From contig DATBGZ010000082.1 in the NCBI GenBank assembly GCA_036557785.1, positions 124,001 to 188,000 on the forward strand: a stretch of 64,000 nt of DNA. The letters run 5' to 3'. This document shows, one piece after another, positions 24,954 through 33,828 of this stretch; positions within the stretch are counted from its first letter, which is position 1; every line of letters begins with the position of its first letter. A model generated the notes under the pieces. It saw only the letters and a program-made list of their open reading frames with translations. It was not told where the DNA came from and did not search any database. Origin of the DNA: DATBGZ01 sp036557785 (GTDB taxonomy: Bacteria; Actinomycetota; Actinomycetes; Mycobacteriales; Micromonosporaceae). The position numbers were made by a program, and so were the translations under genes.

Positions 24954-26303
24954 TTATGTCTGGGCGGGCTGCAGGTCGGGTTCGACGGCCTGCTCGTCGT
25001 TGTGGGCGATGTGGGTGAACTGCCGCCACAGCAGGACCACGAAGAGCGCCGATCCGACGAAGGCGAACCAGAACGGCGCGGTGACGCCGAAGTGCGTGGC
25101 GAGCGCCCCGCCGACGACGGACCCGACGACCAGGCCGCCGAAGACGCCGATCGTGTTGAGGCTGTTGACCCGGCCCTGAAGCTCGGATGGGATGGCCCGT
25201 TGCCGGATCGTGACGGACGTGGTGCCCCAGACGAAGGCGTGCGCGCCGAAGACGAAGAAGATCACCATGGCGACCCACGGCACGGTGGTCAAGGCCAGAG
25301 TCAGATGGGTGAACGTCTCGATGATAAGCCCGATCCGCATGAGGTTGCCGAGGCTGATCCGGCGGGTGATCCAGCCGTAGGTGACCGTACCCAGGATGCC
25401 GCCCAGAGCCGAGACGACGGTGATCAGGCCGAACCCGATAGCTCCCAACCCGAGCCGCCGCTCGGCGTAGATCACGAGGACCGACCACGCCGCGCCGAAC
25501 GTCACATTGAAGATCAGGATTGTCAGGATGAGCGTCCGTACGGCCGCGTGGCGCAGCGTCCAGCGCAGGCCCTCGGCGATCTCGTGTCGTACGCTGCGCC
25601 GCGCCTCGCCGGCTTCCCGGCCGTGCGCCGGAAGCCTGACGCGAGCCACGAGCAGCACACCCGCCGCGACGAGCACAGCCTGGGAGGCGAACGGCCAGTT
25701 GCGGCCGAGGGCGAACAGTGACGCGCCCAACGCCGGTCCGATCAACTGGTTGACGGTGGCGAACCCGAAGAAGAGCCGGGAGTTGGCCAGGGCGAGGTCG
25801 TCGCGGTGCACCAGCATCGGCGGCAGGGTCGCGGTCGTGTTGTCGGCGAAGACCTCGGCCGTGGCCAGGAGCCCGAACCCGATGAGCGCGGCCGCGGGCG
25901 AGAGCCGATGGGTGAGCAGCAGCCCCACGAGAGCGGCGAGGACCACGACGCGCGAACCGTCGGCCACGATGACGATCCGGCGCCGGTCGAGCCGGTCGGA
26001 GAGCACACCCGCGGTCAGGCTGAACACCAGTGGCGGGGCCCATCGCAGGAGTGCGGCGAGGGAGACCAGGAACGGGCTGCTGGTCAGCGAGGCGACCAGC
26101 AGCGGCCCCGCCGCGACGAAGACCCCGTCGCCCAGGTTGCTGGTCCAGGATGACGCCAGCAGCCAGCGATAGCTCGACCCGAGCCGGGCTGGCGCGATCC
26201 GTTCCAGCAGCGTGCGCACAATTCGAAGACCGTACGCGGCGCAACGCCTTGCGGCCAGCAGATAAGCCGGCCGTTGCCGATCACGCCAAACCCTGGCCGA
26301 CAT
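24954..26303 (-). CDS. MFS transporter
   Basis: 449 residues from ATG 26303; a GTG at 26219 (VRTLLERIAPARLG) is a possible shorter start, because the first 28 residues are poorly hydrophobic and no strong RBS is seen. Twelve TM segments and the motif GVLSDRLDRRRIVIVAD between TM2 and TM3 identify a major facilitator of the DHA3/enterobactin-exporter-like group, probably a drug or siderophore exporter. It is divergent from the YCII gene across about 130 bases. Confidence 0.88.
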   Translation of the reverse strand: MSARVWRDRQRPAYLLAARRCAAYGLRIVRTLLERIAPARLGSSYRWLLASSWTSNLGDGVFVAAGPLLVASLTSSPFLVSLAALLRWAPPLVFSLTAGVLSDRLDRRRIVIVADGSRVVVLAALVGLLLTHRLSPAAALIGFGLLATAEVFADNTTATLPPMLVHRDDLALANSRLFFGFATVNQLIGPALGASLFALGRNWPFASQAVLVAAGVLLVARVRLPAHGREAGEARRSVRHEIAEGLRWTLRHAAVRTLILTILIFNVTFGAAWSVLVIYAERRLGLGAIGFGLITVVSALGGILGTVTYGWITRRISLGNLMRIGLIIETFTHLTLALTTVPWVAMVIFFVFGAHAFVWGTTSVTIRQRAIPSELQGRVNSLNTIGVFGGLVVGSVVGGALATHFGVTAPFWFAFVGSALFVVLLWRQFTHIAHNDEQAVEPDLQPAQT

Positions 26304-26436
26304 CGGTCCACCGGGGCGCGTGCGGTCGTAGAGTCTGCGGAGAAAGATCTTGCGGGGGGTGTCGTATCGGCCAGGCCCCGTTCGTGGAGGGAGTACCAGG
26401 GCGGCCACCGTGGTCGCCGGTCCCAAGGAGGATGAC

Positions 26437-26778
26437 ATGACGCAGTACATGCTCTCGGTGATCCACGGCGAGCTGAACTACAGCGATGAGGAGATGCAGC
26501 GCATCGTCGCGGCGGTCGACGAGTTCAACGCCACGCTCCGGTCGCAGGGCAACTGGGTCTTCGCCGGCGGGCTCGAGCCGCCGACGTCCGCCACGACCGT
26601 GGACGGCACCCGCGCTGAGGTCGTGATCACGGATGGACCATTCGCGGAGACCAAGGAGCACCTCGGTGGCTTCTGGGTGATCGAGGCGGAGGACCTGGAC
26701 GCCGCGCTCAAGATCGCGGCGGCGGGATCGAAGGCCTGTGCCGTGCCGGTCGAGGTCCGTCCGTTCCAGAGCGCATGA
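26437..26778 (+). CDS. YCII-related domain protein
   Basis: 113 residues. MTQYMLSVIHGE, VVITDGPFAETKEHLGGFWVIEAEDLDAALKIAA are the usual DGPF/YCII pattern, a dimeric alpha/beta ferredoxin-like fold. AAGGAGG precedes the ATG. The stop overlaps the ATG of an ECF sigma gene (ATGA). YCII proteins next to ECF41-like or SigJ-like factors are common in actinobacteria; they are thought to modulate or serve that regulon, but the mechanism is not established. Confidence 0.9.
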   Translation: MTQYMLSVIHGELNYSDEEMQRIVAAVDEFNATLRSQGNWVFAGGLEPPTSATTVDGTRAEVVITDGPFAETKEHLGGFWVIEAEDLDAALKIAAAGSKACAVPVEVRPFQSA

Positions 26779-27997
26779 CCGTAGCGGATCTCGCGACCGT
26801 CTACCGCGACGAGTATGGGCGGCTGGTGGCCTCGCTCGCGCGTCGCTTCGGTGATCTCGATATCGCCGAAGAGTCCGCGAGCGAGGCCCTGCTCGCCGCG
26901 GTCCAGCGATGGCCGACCGACGGTGTGCCGCCCAACCCAGGCGGTTGGCTGTTCACCACGGGCGCCCGCAAGGCGATCGACCGGATCCGCCGCGAGTCGC
27001 AACGCGAGTCGAAGCACCGGGCCGCGATGACGCTCGTCGACGACACCCCACCCGAGCCGAACGGGCCGGTCGAAGACGATCGGCTGCGGCTCATCTTCAC
27101 GTGCTGCCACCCCGCGCTGGCGCTCCCCTCGCGGGTGGCACTCACGCTGCGGCTGTTGGGCGGGCTGACCGTCGCCGACATCGCCCGCGCGTTCCTCGTT
27201 CCCGAGACGACGATGGCGCAGCGGATCACGCGGGCCAAGGCGAAGATCAAGCAGGCGCACATCCCCTACCGGGTGCCCGCGCCCGAGGATCTGCCGCCGC
27301 GCCTGGAGGCCGTGCTCGCCGTCGTGTACCTGGTCTTCAACGAGGGCTACCTCGCGGGAGCGGGCGACGACCCGGTCCGCGCGGAGCTCTGCGACGAGGC
27401 GGTCCGGCTCGGCCGCACCCTGCGCTCGCTGCTCCCCGACGAACCTGAGGTGGCCGGGCTGCTCGCCCTCCTCCTGCTCTCCGATGCCCGACGCCGGTCC
27501 CGGTTCGACGAGAACGGGGAGCTGGTGCCGTTGCCCGAACAGGACCGCGGTGGTTGGGACCGTACGCTCGTCGCCGAAGGGCATGCCATCGTGCGCGAGT
27601 GCCTGGCCCGCAACCGGCCGGGGCCATACCAGCTCATGGCCGCGGTGAACGCGGTGCACACCGACGCGCCCGCGGCGGCCGACACCGATTGGGGCCAGAT
27701 CGTGCGCCTCTACGACCGGCTGTACCGCCTCACCCCCACCCCGTGGTCGCCCTCAACCGAGCCGTCGCGATCGCCGAGGTCGACGGCCCCGAGGTCGCGC
27801 TGTCCATTGTGGAGGGTCTGCCGTTGGCCGGCTACCACCCGTGGCACGCGACCCGCGCGGAGCTGCTGCGCCGGCTCGGCCGGAGTGCCGAGGCCCGGCA
27901 GGAGTACACGGCCGCCATCGAGGCGACCGCGAACCCCGGCGAACGCTCCTACCTGACCCGCCGCCGTGGCAACCTCGCCCGCACGGAACCGGGGTAG
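26775..27997 (+). pseudogene. ECF RNA polymerase sigma factor with a frameshift in its C-terminal domain
   Basis: The first frame (26775 to about 27742) encodes sigma region 2 (YGRLVASLARRFGDLDIAEESASEALLAAV), region 4 (LTVADIARAFLVPETTMAQRITRAK) and the start of the long C-terminal extension (VYLVFNEGYLAG). At 27741-27746 the frame is lost: the family pattern YRLTPTP-VVALNRAVAIAEVDGPE continues in the -1 frame from GTG 27743 to a TAG at 27995-27997, ending GERSYLTRRRGNLARTEPG. One missing G in CCCCG(G)TGG explains it. As written, frame one runs into 70 unrelated residues and stops at 27956. Either a true mutation or an assembly error. Confidence 0.85.
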
Positions 27998-28010
27998 CCG
28001 TACCACTACG

Positions 28011-28895
28011 ATGGCGGGCGTGCCGCGCGGATCGGGGCTTGCAGTCACAGTTGTCCACGCATGTCTGCGTGACGGGTGTGGCGGCAGTCCGACGGCGGTG
28101 CTCGACGACGTACCGCGCAGCGACGAGCAGCGCCGTGCGATTCCGGTCCAGATGGGGACCTCGCATGCTGTGTTCGTGTCGGCGGGCGAGGACGAGGTTT
28201 CGTTGCGGTTCTTCACGGCCACCGGCGAGCTGCCCGCGTGCGGGCACGGTACGGTTGCGGCTTTGTCGTTTCTGGCCGACCGGGCCGGCACGGGCCACTA
28301 CGAGGCCACCCTCCGTACGTCCGGCCGCGTCTTCGCCGGCCGCGTCTTCGCCGGTCGCGTCTTCGCCGGTCGCGCCGAGGCGGTCCAGGGTGGATTCGGC
28401 GCGGCCTTCGACCCGGGGCGGGTAGAACTGCGCGAGCCCGTGGTGGGGGAGTGCGACGCGGTCCTGGCCGCGCTCGGCGTCGGTGCTACCGACCTCTGCG
28501 TCGCCTCGGTGGGCCGGCCGCGCCTGCTGGTCGCCGTACCCGCGCGTTCCGACCTCGACGCGATCGCGCCCGACCTCGACCGGCTCCGCGACGCGTGCGA
28601 GTACCTGCGACTGCTCGGCTGCTATGTCTACTGTGCACCGAACGGCGCGGGGCGGGTCGCGGCGCGCATGTTCGCGCCGGCGGTCGGGGTCGGCGAGGAC
28701 ATCGCCAACGCGAACAGCACGGCCTGCCTCGCGGCCCGACTGGGTCGGGACATCAGCGTGGACATGGGCGACTGGCTGGGTAGCCCGTCCACGATCACAG
28801 CGAACGTGCGACATGACGGCGCCGGTGTCCAGGTGCGGGTCGGCGGCCGCGCGACGATCGCCGATGTCGTCCCACTGCCCTCGAGGCTCCGATGA
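28011..28895 (+). CDS. PhzF/PhzC family epimerase-isomerase
   Basis: 294 residues from ATG 28011. The two-lobed PhzF pattern is visible: VVHACLRDGCGGSPTAVLDD at the N-terminus, RFFTATGELPACGHGTVAAL (family CGH motif) and a second-lobe GEDIANANSTACLAARLG. PhzF-like enzymes move protons in phenazine and other pathways; most homologues have unknown substrates. Three exact or near-exact 15-bp repeats (28326-28370) encode RVFAG three times in the first lobe, an in-frame expansion. Its TGA overlaps the MFS start, so the two probably act together. Confidence 0.85.
   Translation: MAGVPRGSGLAVTVVHACLRDGCGGSPTAVLDDVPRSDEQRRAIPVQMGTSHAVFVSAGEDEVSLRFFTATGELPACGHGTVAALSFLADRAGTGHYEATLRTSGRVFAGRVFAGRVFAGRAEAVQGGFGAAFDPGRVELREPVVGECDAVLAALGVGATDLCVASVGRPRLLVAVPARSDLDAIAPDLDRLRDACEYLRLLGCYVYCAPNGAGRVAARMFAPAVGVGEDIANANSTACLAARLGRDISVDMGDWLGSPSTITANVRHDGAGVQVRVGGRATIADVVPLPSRLR
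28326..28370 (+). repeat. Three 15-bp tandem repeats inside the PhzF-like gene
   Basis: CGCGTCTTCGCCGGY occurs three times head to tail (28326, 28341, 28356) and a fourth partial copy follows (CGCGCCGAG). It adds RVFAG units without breaking the frame. The units differ in one base at most, so the expansion is recent. Confidence 0.9.
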
Positions 28896-30115
28896 GCACG
28901 ACGAGTGTCCGAACAGGACTGTCCGCATGGCGCTTCATCACGACGTTCGGCGTGGTGAGCCTGCTGATGGACATCGTGTACGAGGGGGCGCGGTCCATCA
29001 CCGGGCCGCTGCTGGCCGGCCTCGGCGCGTCGGCCGTGGTGGTGGGTGTGGTGACCGGGGCGGGCGAGGCGGCCGCGCTCGGGCTGCGTCTGGTCTCCGG
29101 CCCGCTGGCCGACCGAACCCGTAGGTTCTGGACCTGGACCATCGCGGGTTACGCCCTGACCGCCGCAGCGGTCCCGCCGTTGGGCGTGGCCGGGGCTGTC
29201 TGGGTTGCCTCGGCGCTGGTGATCGCGGAACGGGTGGGCAAGGCGGTCCGGTCCCCGGCCAAGGACACCCTCGTCTCGCACGCCGCCGCCGTGACCGGGC
29301 GGGGCAAGGGCTTCGCCGTGCACGAGGCCATGGACCAGGTCGGGGCCCTGATCGGCCCCTTGACCGTCGCCGGAGTGCTCGCCCTGACCGGCGATGACTA
29401 TGCCCCGGCGCTGGGCGTGCTCGCGCTGCCCGCGATCGCCGCACTGGTGGTGCTGTTCTGGCTGCGCCGACGCGTCCCCGACCCCGCCCGGTACGAGCCC
29501 GACCATCCGGCCGCCACGGCAACGACCACAGTGGAGAGTGCCAGGCGGCTGCCCCGGGCGTTCTGGGTCTACGCCGCGTTCACCGCGACGACCCTGACCG
29601 GCTTCGCCACCTTCGGCGTGCTCTCGTTTCATCTGGTCCGGCAGCACCTGCTGCCCGTCGCCGCGGTGCCGCTGGTGTACGCCGCGGCGATGGCGGCCGA
29701 CGCGCTCGCCGCGCTCGCCACGGGTTGGCTCTACGACCGCGGCGGTCGCATGAGCCTGGCCATCCTGCCGGTACTGGCGGCGGCGACGCCGCTGCTGGCC
29801 TTCACCAGGACCGCATGGCTGGCCATCGTGGGCTCGCTGCTGTGGGGTGCCGCGGTCGGCATCCAGGAGTCCACCCTGCGCGCACGGGTCGCGGACCTCG
29901 TACCGCCCGGGCGGCGGGCCACCGCGTACGGCGTCTTCGCCGACATCCTGGGCGGGGCCACGCTCATCGGCGGGGCGCTCACCGGCGCTCTCTACGACTA
30001 CTCGATTCCGGTGCTGATCGTGACGGTCGCGGCCATCCAAGCCGTCGCCATCGTCCTGCTCTGGGCCACCCGGACCCGGGCGAGCGATGCCCCGTCAGCG
30101 ATGCCCTGGAAGTGA
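28892..30115 (+). CDS. MFS transporter
   Basis: 407 residues, 12 TM segments. SGPLADRTRRFWTWTIAGYALTA is the loop 2-3 motif and ERVGKAVRSPAKDTLVSHAA is highly conserved in a bacterial MFS subgroup of unknown substrate. ATGA overlap couples it to the PhzF-like gene. The last residues (SDAPSAMPWK) and the TGA at 30113-30115 are read from the first unit of the palindromic array at 30103, so the repeat appears to have replaced the original 3' end. Confidence 0.88.
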   Translation: MSTTSVRTGLSAWRFITTFGVVSLLMDIVYEGARSITGPLLAGLGASAVVVGVVTGAGEAAALGLRLVSGPLADRTRRFWTWTIAGYALTAAAVPPLGVAGAVWVASALVIAERVGKAVRSPAKDTLVSHAAAVTGRGKGFAVHEAMDQVGALIGPLTVAGVLALTGDDYAPALGVLALPAIAALVVLFWLRRRVPDPARYEPDHPAATATTTVESARRLPRAFWVYAAFTATTLTGFATFGVLSFHLVRQHLLPVAAVPLVYAAAMAADALAALATGWLYDRGGRMSLAILPVLAAATPLLAFTRTAWLAIVGSLLWGAAVGIQESTLRARVADLVPPGRRATAYGVFADILGGATLIGGALTGALYDYSIPVLIVTVAAIQAVAIVLLWATRTRASDAPSAMPWK

Positions 30116-30291
30116 CTTCTCGGGCCCGCCCCGGCCCAATGATGCCCAGAAAGTGACATTCAGGGCCGTGCGCCGGCGTTGCGGTGCCCCGGAAGTGACT
30201 TCTCGGGCCGGTCCCAGCCCAATGATGCCCCGGAAGTGACTTTCAGGGCCGTGCGCCGGCGTTGCGGTGCCCTGGAAGTGACATTCAGGGC
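30103..30291. repeat. Array of five 23-bp palindromic units with 41-42-bp spacing
   Basis: Units at 30103-30125, 30144-30166, 30186-30208, 30227-30249 and 30269-30291. Each has an outer GCCC...GGGC and an inner GAAGTGACWTC-like palindrome (two give GAAGTGACTTC exactly). Start-to-start distances are 41, 42, 41, 42, about four helical turns, so all units face the same side. Two linker types alternate (CCCAATGAT and CGTGCGCCGGCGTTGCGGT). It lies between the MFS gene and the Cys/HTH gene. Not a CRISPR: the linkers repeat and are only 18-19 bp. Confidence 0.9.
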
Positions 30292-30360
30292 CGTGCGCGG
30301 AGCGTGAACCGTGCCATCGGGTAGTCTTTGCGTGCTCGACCACGGCACGGAAAGGCGACC

Positions 30361-31086
30361 ATGGTCATCGAGTCGACGGGTGTCTGCGCGGCGTGCGGGC
30401 GATCCCTGCCCCCGCAGAGCGGGCGTGGGCGCAGGCGGATGCACTGCGATGCGACGTGTCGCAGCGCGGCCCGGCGTCTGCGTGCCAGGGAGAGTCACGT
30501 AAACCACGACTTGACGGCGGGCGGCCGTAAAGACAGAATTTACGGCGTGGCGGAGGCGAGCGGGCTGGCGGCAGTCACGCAGGCGCTGGCCTCGGTGCGC
30601 GCGGCCGAGGCCCGGCTGCGGGACGCGGTCGACGCTGCCCGCGACGGTGGCCATACCTGGTCCGAGCTCGGCGACGTGCTCGGCACCACCCGCCAGGCCG
30701 CGTTCCAGCGCTTCGGGCGGCCGGTCGACCCGCGAACGGGAGAGCCCATGAACGCCTCGATCCTGCCCGGCGCTGCCGAGAAGGCCGTCGATATCTTCGT
30801 CAACCTCGCCGAGGGGAACTGGGAAGCGGCGCGGCGCGATTTCGACGCAAAGGTCGCCGAGGCGTTGCCCGATGCGCCGGCCGTGGCATCGATGTGGGCC
30901 GCGCTCGCCGGGCGGTACGGACGGTACGAGCAGCGGATGGGGGAGCCGTTCGCGCATCAGTTGGGCGACTACACGGTGGTGGACATCCCGTTGCGATTCG
31001 AGGTCGGCGAGCAGGTGGGGCGCGTCAGCTTCAACCGCGACGGCACGGTCGCCGGCCTGTTCGTCCTGCCCCGCGAGATGAGCTGA
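30361..31086 (+). CDS. Cys-motif/HTH protein with DUF3887-like C-terminal domain
   Basis: 241 residues from ATG 30361 (GGAAAGG 5 bases upstream). Three parts: a small N-terminal Cys cluster (CAACGRSLPPQSGRGRRRMHC and CDATC), likely zinc binding, of the type seen in proteins that end in RHCSDACR; a helix-turn-helix at about residues 95-125 (TWSELGDVLGTTRQAAFQRFG); and a C-terminal domain from about 140 (AEKAVDIFVNLAEGNWEAARRDF) similar to DUF3887. It is followed 2 bases later by the ABC ATPase, suggesting it regulates or serves that exporter. No function is established. Confidence 0.78.
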   Translation: MVIESTGVCAACGRSLPPQSGRGRRRMHCDATCRSAARRLRARESHVNHDLTAGGRKDRIYGVAEASGLAAVTQALASVRAAEARLRDAVDAARDGGHTWSELGDVLGTTRQAAFQRFGRPVDPRTGEPMNASILPGAAEKAVDIFVNLAEGNWEAARRDFDAKVAEALPDAPAVASMWAALAGRYGRYEQRMGEPFAHQLGDYTVVDIPLRFEVGEQVGRVSFNRDGTVAGLFVLPREMS

Positions 31087-31088
31087 CC

Positions 31089-32228
31089 ATGCGCGAGACA
31101 GGCGTCCTCATCCCGCTCGTCGTGCTGGCGCTGGCGTTCGTGGTCTTCTGCTACGTCGAGTTGGCCCGCCGCCCGGCGAAGACCCTGCCCAAGGCCGTGT
31201 GGGCGCTGGTCATCCTCGCCTCGATTCCGTTCGGCGGCATCATCTACCTCGTCCTGGGGCGCGGCGAGCATCTGGCGCCGGCCGCGCCGGCCCGGCCCGG
31301 CATCGATAGCGACGTATCGTTGCCGGCGCGCCCCCGCGTCGCACAGGCGGGCCAGACCGTGGTCATCCATACCCGGGCACTCTCCAAGGTGTTCGCGGGT
31401 GGCGTCGGGCTGCACGAGGTCGACCTGGCCGTGCCGGCGCGGGGCGTCTACGGCCTCGTCGGACCCAACGGCGCCGGCAAGACGACGCTCATGTCGATCC
31501 TCGCGGGCCTGCGCCGTGCGGACTCGGGCGCGATCGCGGCGACCGCGGAGGTGATGCTCTGCCCCGACACACCCGCCTTCGAGCCGTGGCTGACCGCCCG
31601 CGAAACCGTCGAGCTCTTCCGTTCCCTCGGCCCTGTCGGAGACATCGACGCCGACCGAGCTCTTGCGCTCGCCGGGCTCGCCGACGTGCGTGACCGGCGG
31701 GTCGGCGGCTTCTCGCGCGGGATGACGCAGCGACTCGGCCTGGCTGTCGTGCTCGCCTCGGGCGCGCAGGTGCTGCTGCTCGACGAGCCGACCAGCGCGC
31801 TCGATCCGCAGGGGCGCTCGGAGATGCTGCGCATGATCACCGAACTGGGGCGCGACCGCGCCGTGATGGTCTCCAGCCACATCCTCGGCGACGTGCAACG
31901 CGTCGCGGAGACGGTCGGGATCCTCAGGGACGGCCGCCTGATCTACCAAGGACCCATCCGCGATCTGCTCGAGCGGCACACCCGACCGAGCTGGCGGCTG
32001 GAGCTGAGGTCCAAAGTGGATGATCTGGCCGTACGGCTGCGCGAGCGGGAGTGGGTGGCAGCCGTCGTGCGGGAGCCGTACGGGTTGCGGGTCGACACGA
32101 CCACGCTCGCCGCTGGTGAAACCCTTCTGCCCGAGCAGATCGCCGACAGCGGTGCCGAGCTGATCGCGTTCAACCCCGTCGGCGCGGATCTGGAGACGAT
32201 CTTCCTGAACCTGGTCGGTGCCCGATGA
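31089..32228 (+). CDS. ABC ATPase with N-terminal PLDc_N-type membrane domain
   Basis: 379 residues. Residues 1-60 contain two TM helices in the pattern of the phospholipase D-nuclease N-terminal domain (PLVVLALAFVVFCYVELARR, KTLPKAVWALVILASIPFGGIIYLVLGRG). A linker of about 40 residues leads to a complete ATPase from about residue 93: Walker A GPNGAGKTT, signature FSRGMTQRLGLA, Walker B VLLLDEPTSALDPQG, SSHILGDV. PLDc_N is normally on cardiolipin synthases or stands alone; here it would anchor the ATPase in the membrane. Starts 2 bases after the HTH gene and overlaps the permease by ATGA. Confidence 0.85.
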   Translation: MRETGVLIPLVVLALAFVVFCYVELARRPAKTLPKAVWALVILASIPFGGIIYLVLGRGEHLAPAAPARPGIDSDVSLPARPRVAQAGQTVVIHTRALSKVFAGGVGLHEVDLAVPARGVYGLVGPNGAGKTTLMSILAGLRRADSGAIAATAEVMLCPDTPAFEPWLTARETVELFRSLGPVGDIDADRALALAGLADVRDRRVGGFSRGMTQRLGLAVVLASGAQVLLLDEPTSALDPQGRSEMLRMITELGRDRAVMVSSHILGDVQRVAETVGILRDGRLIYQGPIRDLLERHTRPSWRLELRSKVDDLAVRLREREWVAAVVREPYGLRVDTTTLAAGETLLPEQIADSGAELIAFNPVGADLETIFLNLVGAR

Positions 32229-32980
32229 GCCTGTGGCGTCTGGAGAGGCTGCGTCTGCTCCGCACCCGGCGCTGGATCGCGCTGGCCGCGGTGTTCCTCG
32301 TGCTCGGGTTCGGCAACCCGCTCGCCACCCACTACCTCGGCCAGTTGCTGAGCGGAAGGACCGGCGGCGGGTACATCCAGATCACCGTGGGCCAACCGCA
32401 GCCGTCGGACGGGATGGCGAGCTACTTCGGCAACATCACGTCGGTCGGCACCCTGGTCACCGTTGTCGTGGCCGGGCTCGCGTTCGCCGTACGCGCCAAC
32501 CCGCCGCTCGCGGCGCTCTACCTCACGCATGTCCGGTCCCGCGCGGCACTGCTGGTGCCTCGCCTGGTGACGGTGGCCGTCGCCACGGTCGTGGCGAGCG
32601 TGCTCGGCGGGCTCGCTGCCGCCTACGCCACCACGGTGCTCTTCGGCGCACCCAAGGCCGGGGCGACGATCGCGGGCATCGCGGTCTCCTGCCTGGCCCA
32701 GCTCTTCGCGGTGGTCATCACCTTCCTCTGCGCGACACTGCTGCGCGGTCAGGTGGCCGCGATCGCGGTCGCGCTCGGCGTCGTCTTCGTCGCCGTACCG
32801 TTCGCCGACCTCATCCCCGGCGTGCGCCCGGTGGGCCCCAACGCGTTGACAAACCTGCCGACGACGCTGCAGACCGGCGCCTGGACCACGAACGCCACCT
32901 GGGCCACCGTGGTGACGTTCGGGCTCTGCGTGGCGGCTGTTGCGGGAGGACTCGCACAGTCCCGTCGCTGGCAGCTCTAG
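32225..32980 (+). CDS. ABC exporter permease
   Basis: 251 residues, six hydrophobic segments, basic N-terminus (LERLRLLRTRRW). Weakly conserved ABC-2-like permease, recognised mainly by its coupling to the ATPase (ATGA overlap) and by the Gly/Ala-rich helices LVTVVVAGLAFAV and VTVAVATVVASVLGG. Last gene of the operon starting at 30361. Substrate unknown. Confidence 0.82.
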   Translation: MSLWRLERLRLLRTRRWIALAAVFLVLGFGNPLATHYLGQLLSGRTGGGYIQITVGQPQPSDGMASYFGNITSVGTLVTVVVAGLAFAVRANPPLAALYLTHVRSRAALLVPRLVTVAVATVVASVLGGLAAAYATTVLFGAPKAGATIAGIAVSCLAQLFAVVITFLCATLLRGQVAAIAVALGVVFVAVPFADLIPGVRPVGPNALTNLPTTLQTGAWTTNATWATVVTFGLCVAAVAGGLAQSRRWQL

Positions 32981-33051
32981 GTTCCGGCCCGGATATCTGC
33001 TCGCTGCCGACCCGCCTGGCACCGGTACAGATTGAAGCAGGTCGTGACAGA

Positions 33052-33828
33052 TCACGAATCCGGGGCCAGCGACACACCGGTGATGACGTGCGGTCTGCGC
33101 CGGTCCTGGTCGCGCAGATAGCGCAGGCCACGCTTGAAGAACGCCCGCGGGTTGGTGTCGAGATACCGCGACCACGCCCCGCCGTCCTCGCCCCGCAGCC
33201 AGGCGTAGCGGGCCAGCGCGTACCCGTACATGGGCTCGGTCAGGTATCCGAGCCGGCTCGCGCGACCGTACGTGTGGCGCCCACGCTCTTCGCGCGAGTA
33301 CTCGAAGGCGGCGTTCGCGGTGAAGATGCCGAGTCCAAAGAAGACGGTCAGCAGGTCGGTGAGCGGCTCGTGGTCCTCCCGGCCGGGATCGACCCGTTTG
33401 TCGCCGAGCAGCAGCACGTGGCCCAGCTCATGGGCGATCGTGGCCACCAGGGCCACGGGACGCTTGGCGAGGTCGTCGCGGATGCCGATGACCGCGCGAC
33501 CGTCGCGTTCGCGGTAATGGCCCGCCGCGCCGGTCGACTGTGAGTGCACGGGCACGTGGGCCGAGAGCCCTGGGTCGTCGTCGTCCTCATCGTGCACCAG
33601 CAGGATCCGGGACGCATCGACGCCCATATGGATGCAGATCCGCTGCAGCACCGCGGCCACGTCGTCGCGGCTGCCCTGGTACACACCGGGAAAGAAATCG
33701 TCGTTGGGCAGCACCACGACCCCGCGCAGCCGGCCCCCACCGAACTGCCCGACGAACCAGCCCAGTTCCCGCTCGATCCACGACTGCTCGACCGGCCGGA
33801 CCGGGCACTGCGCCCTCCACCACGCCAC
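33052..33828 (-). CDS. Putative HExxH metallopeptidase-like protein
   Basis: 258 residues from GTG 33826-33828. TIAHELGHVLLLGD (about residues 130-143) is a zinc HExxH motif, and the acidic EDHEPLTDLLTVFFGLG that follows could provide the third ligand (Glu or Asp), as in gluzincins. FEYSREERGRHTYGRASRLGYLTEPMYGYALARYAWL is a conserved-looking helical segment. No signal peptide, so probably cytoplasmic. Family not recognised; neighbours give no clue. Confidence 0.7.
   Translation of the reverse strand: MAWWRAQCPVRPVEQSWIERELGWFVGQFGGGRLRGVVVLPNDDFFPGVYQGSRDDVAAVLQRICIHMGVDASRILLVHDEDDDDPGLSAHVPVHSQSTGAAGHYRERDGRAVIGIRDDLAKRPVALVATIAHELGHVLLLGDKRVDPGREDHEPLTDLLTVFFGLGIFTANAAFEYSREERGRHTYGRASRLGYLTEPMYGYALARYAWLRGEDGGAWSRYLDTNPRAFFKRGLRYLRDQDRRRPHVITGVSLAPDS

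Noticed and set aside
30103..30291. Possible CRISPR array
   Set aside because: The linkers are 18-19 bp and themselves repeat in two alternating types, units are palindromic, and no cas genes are present.
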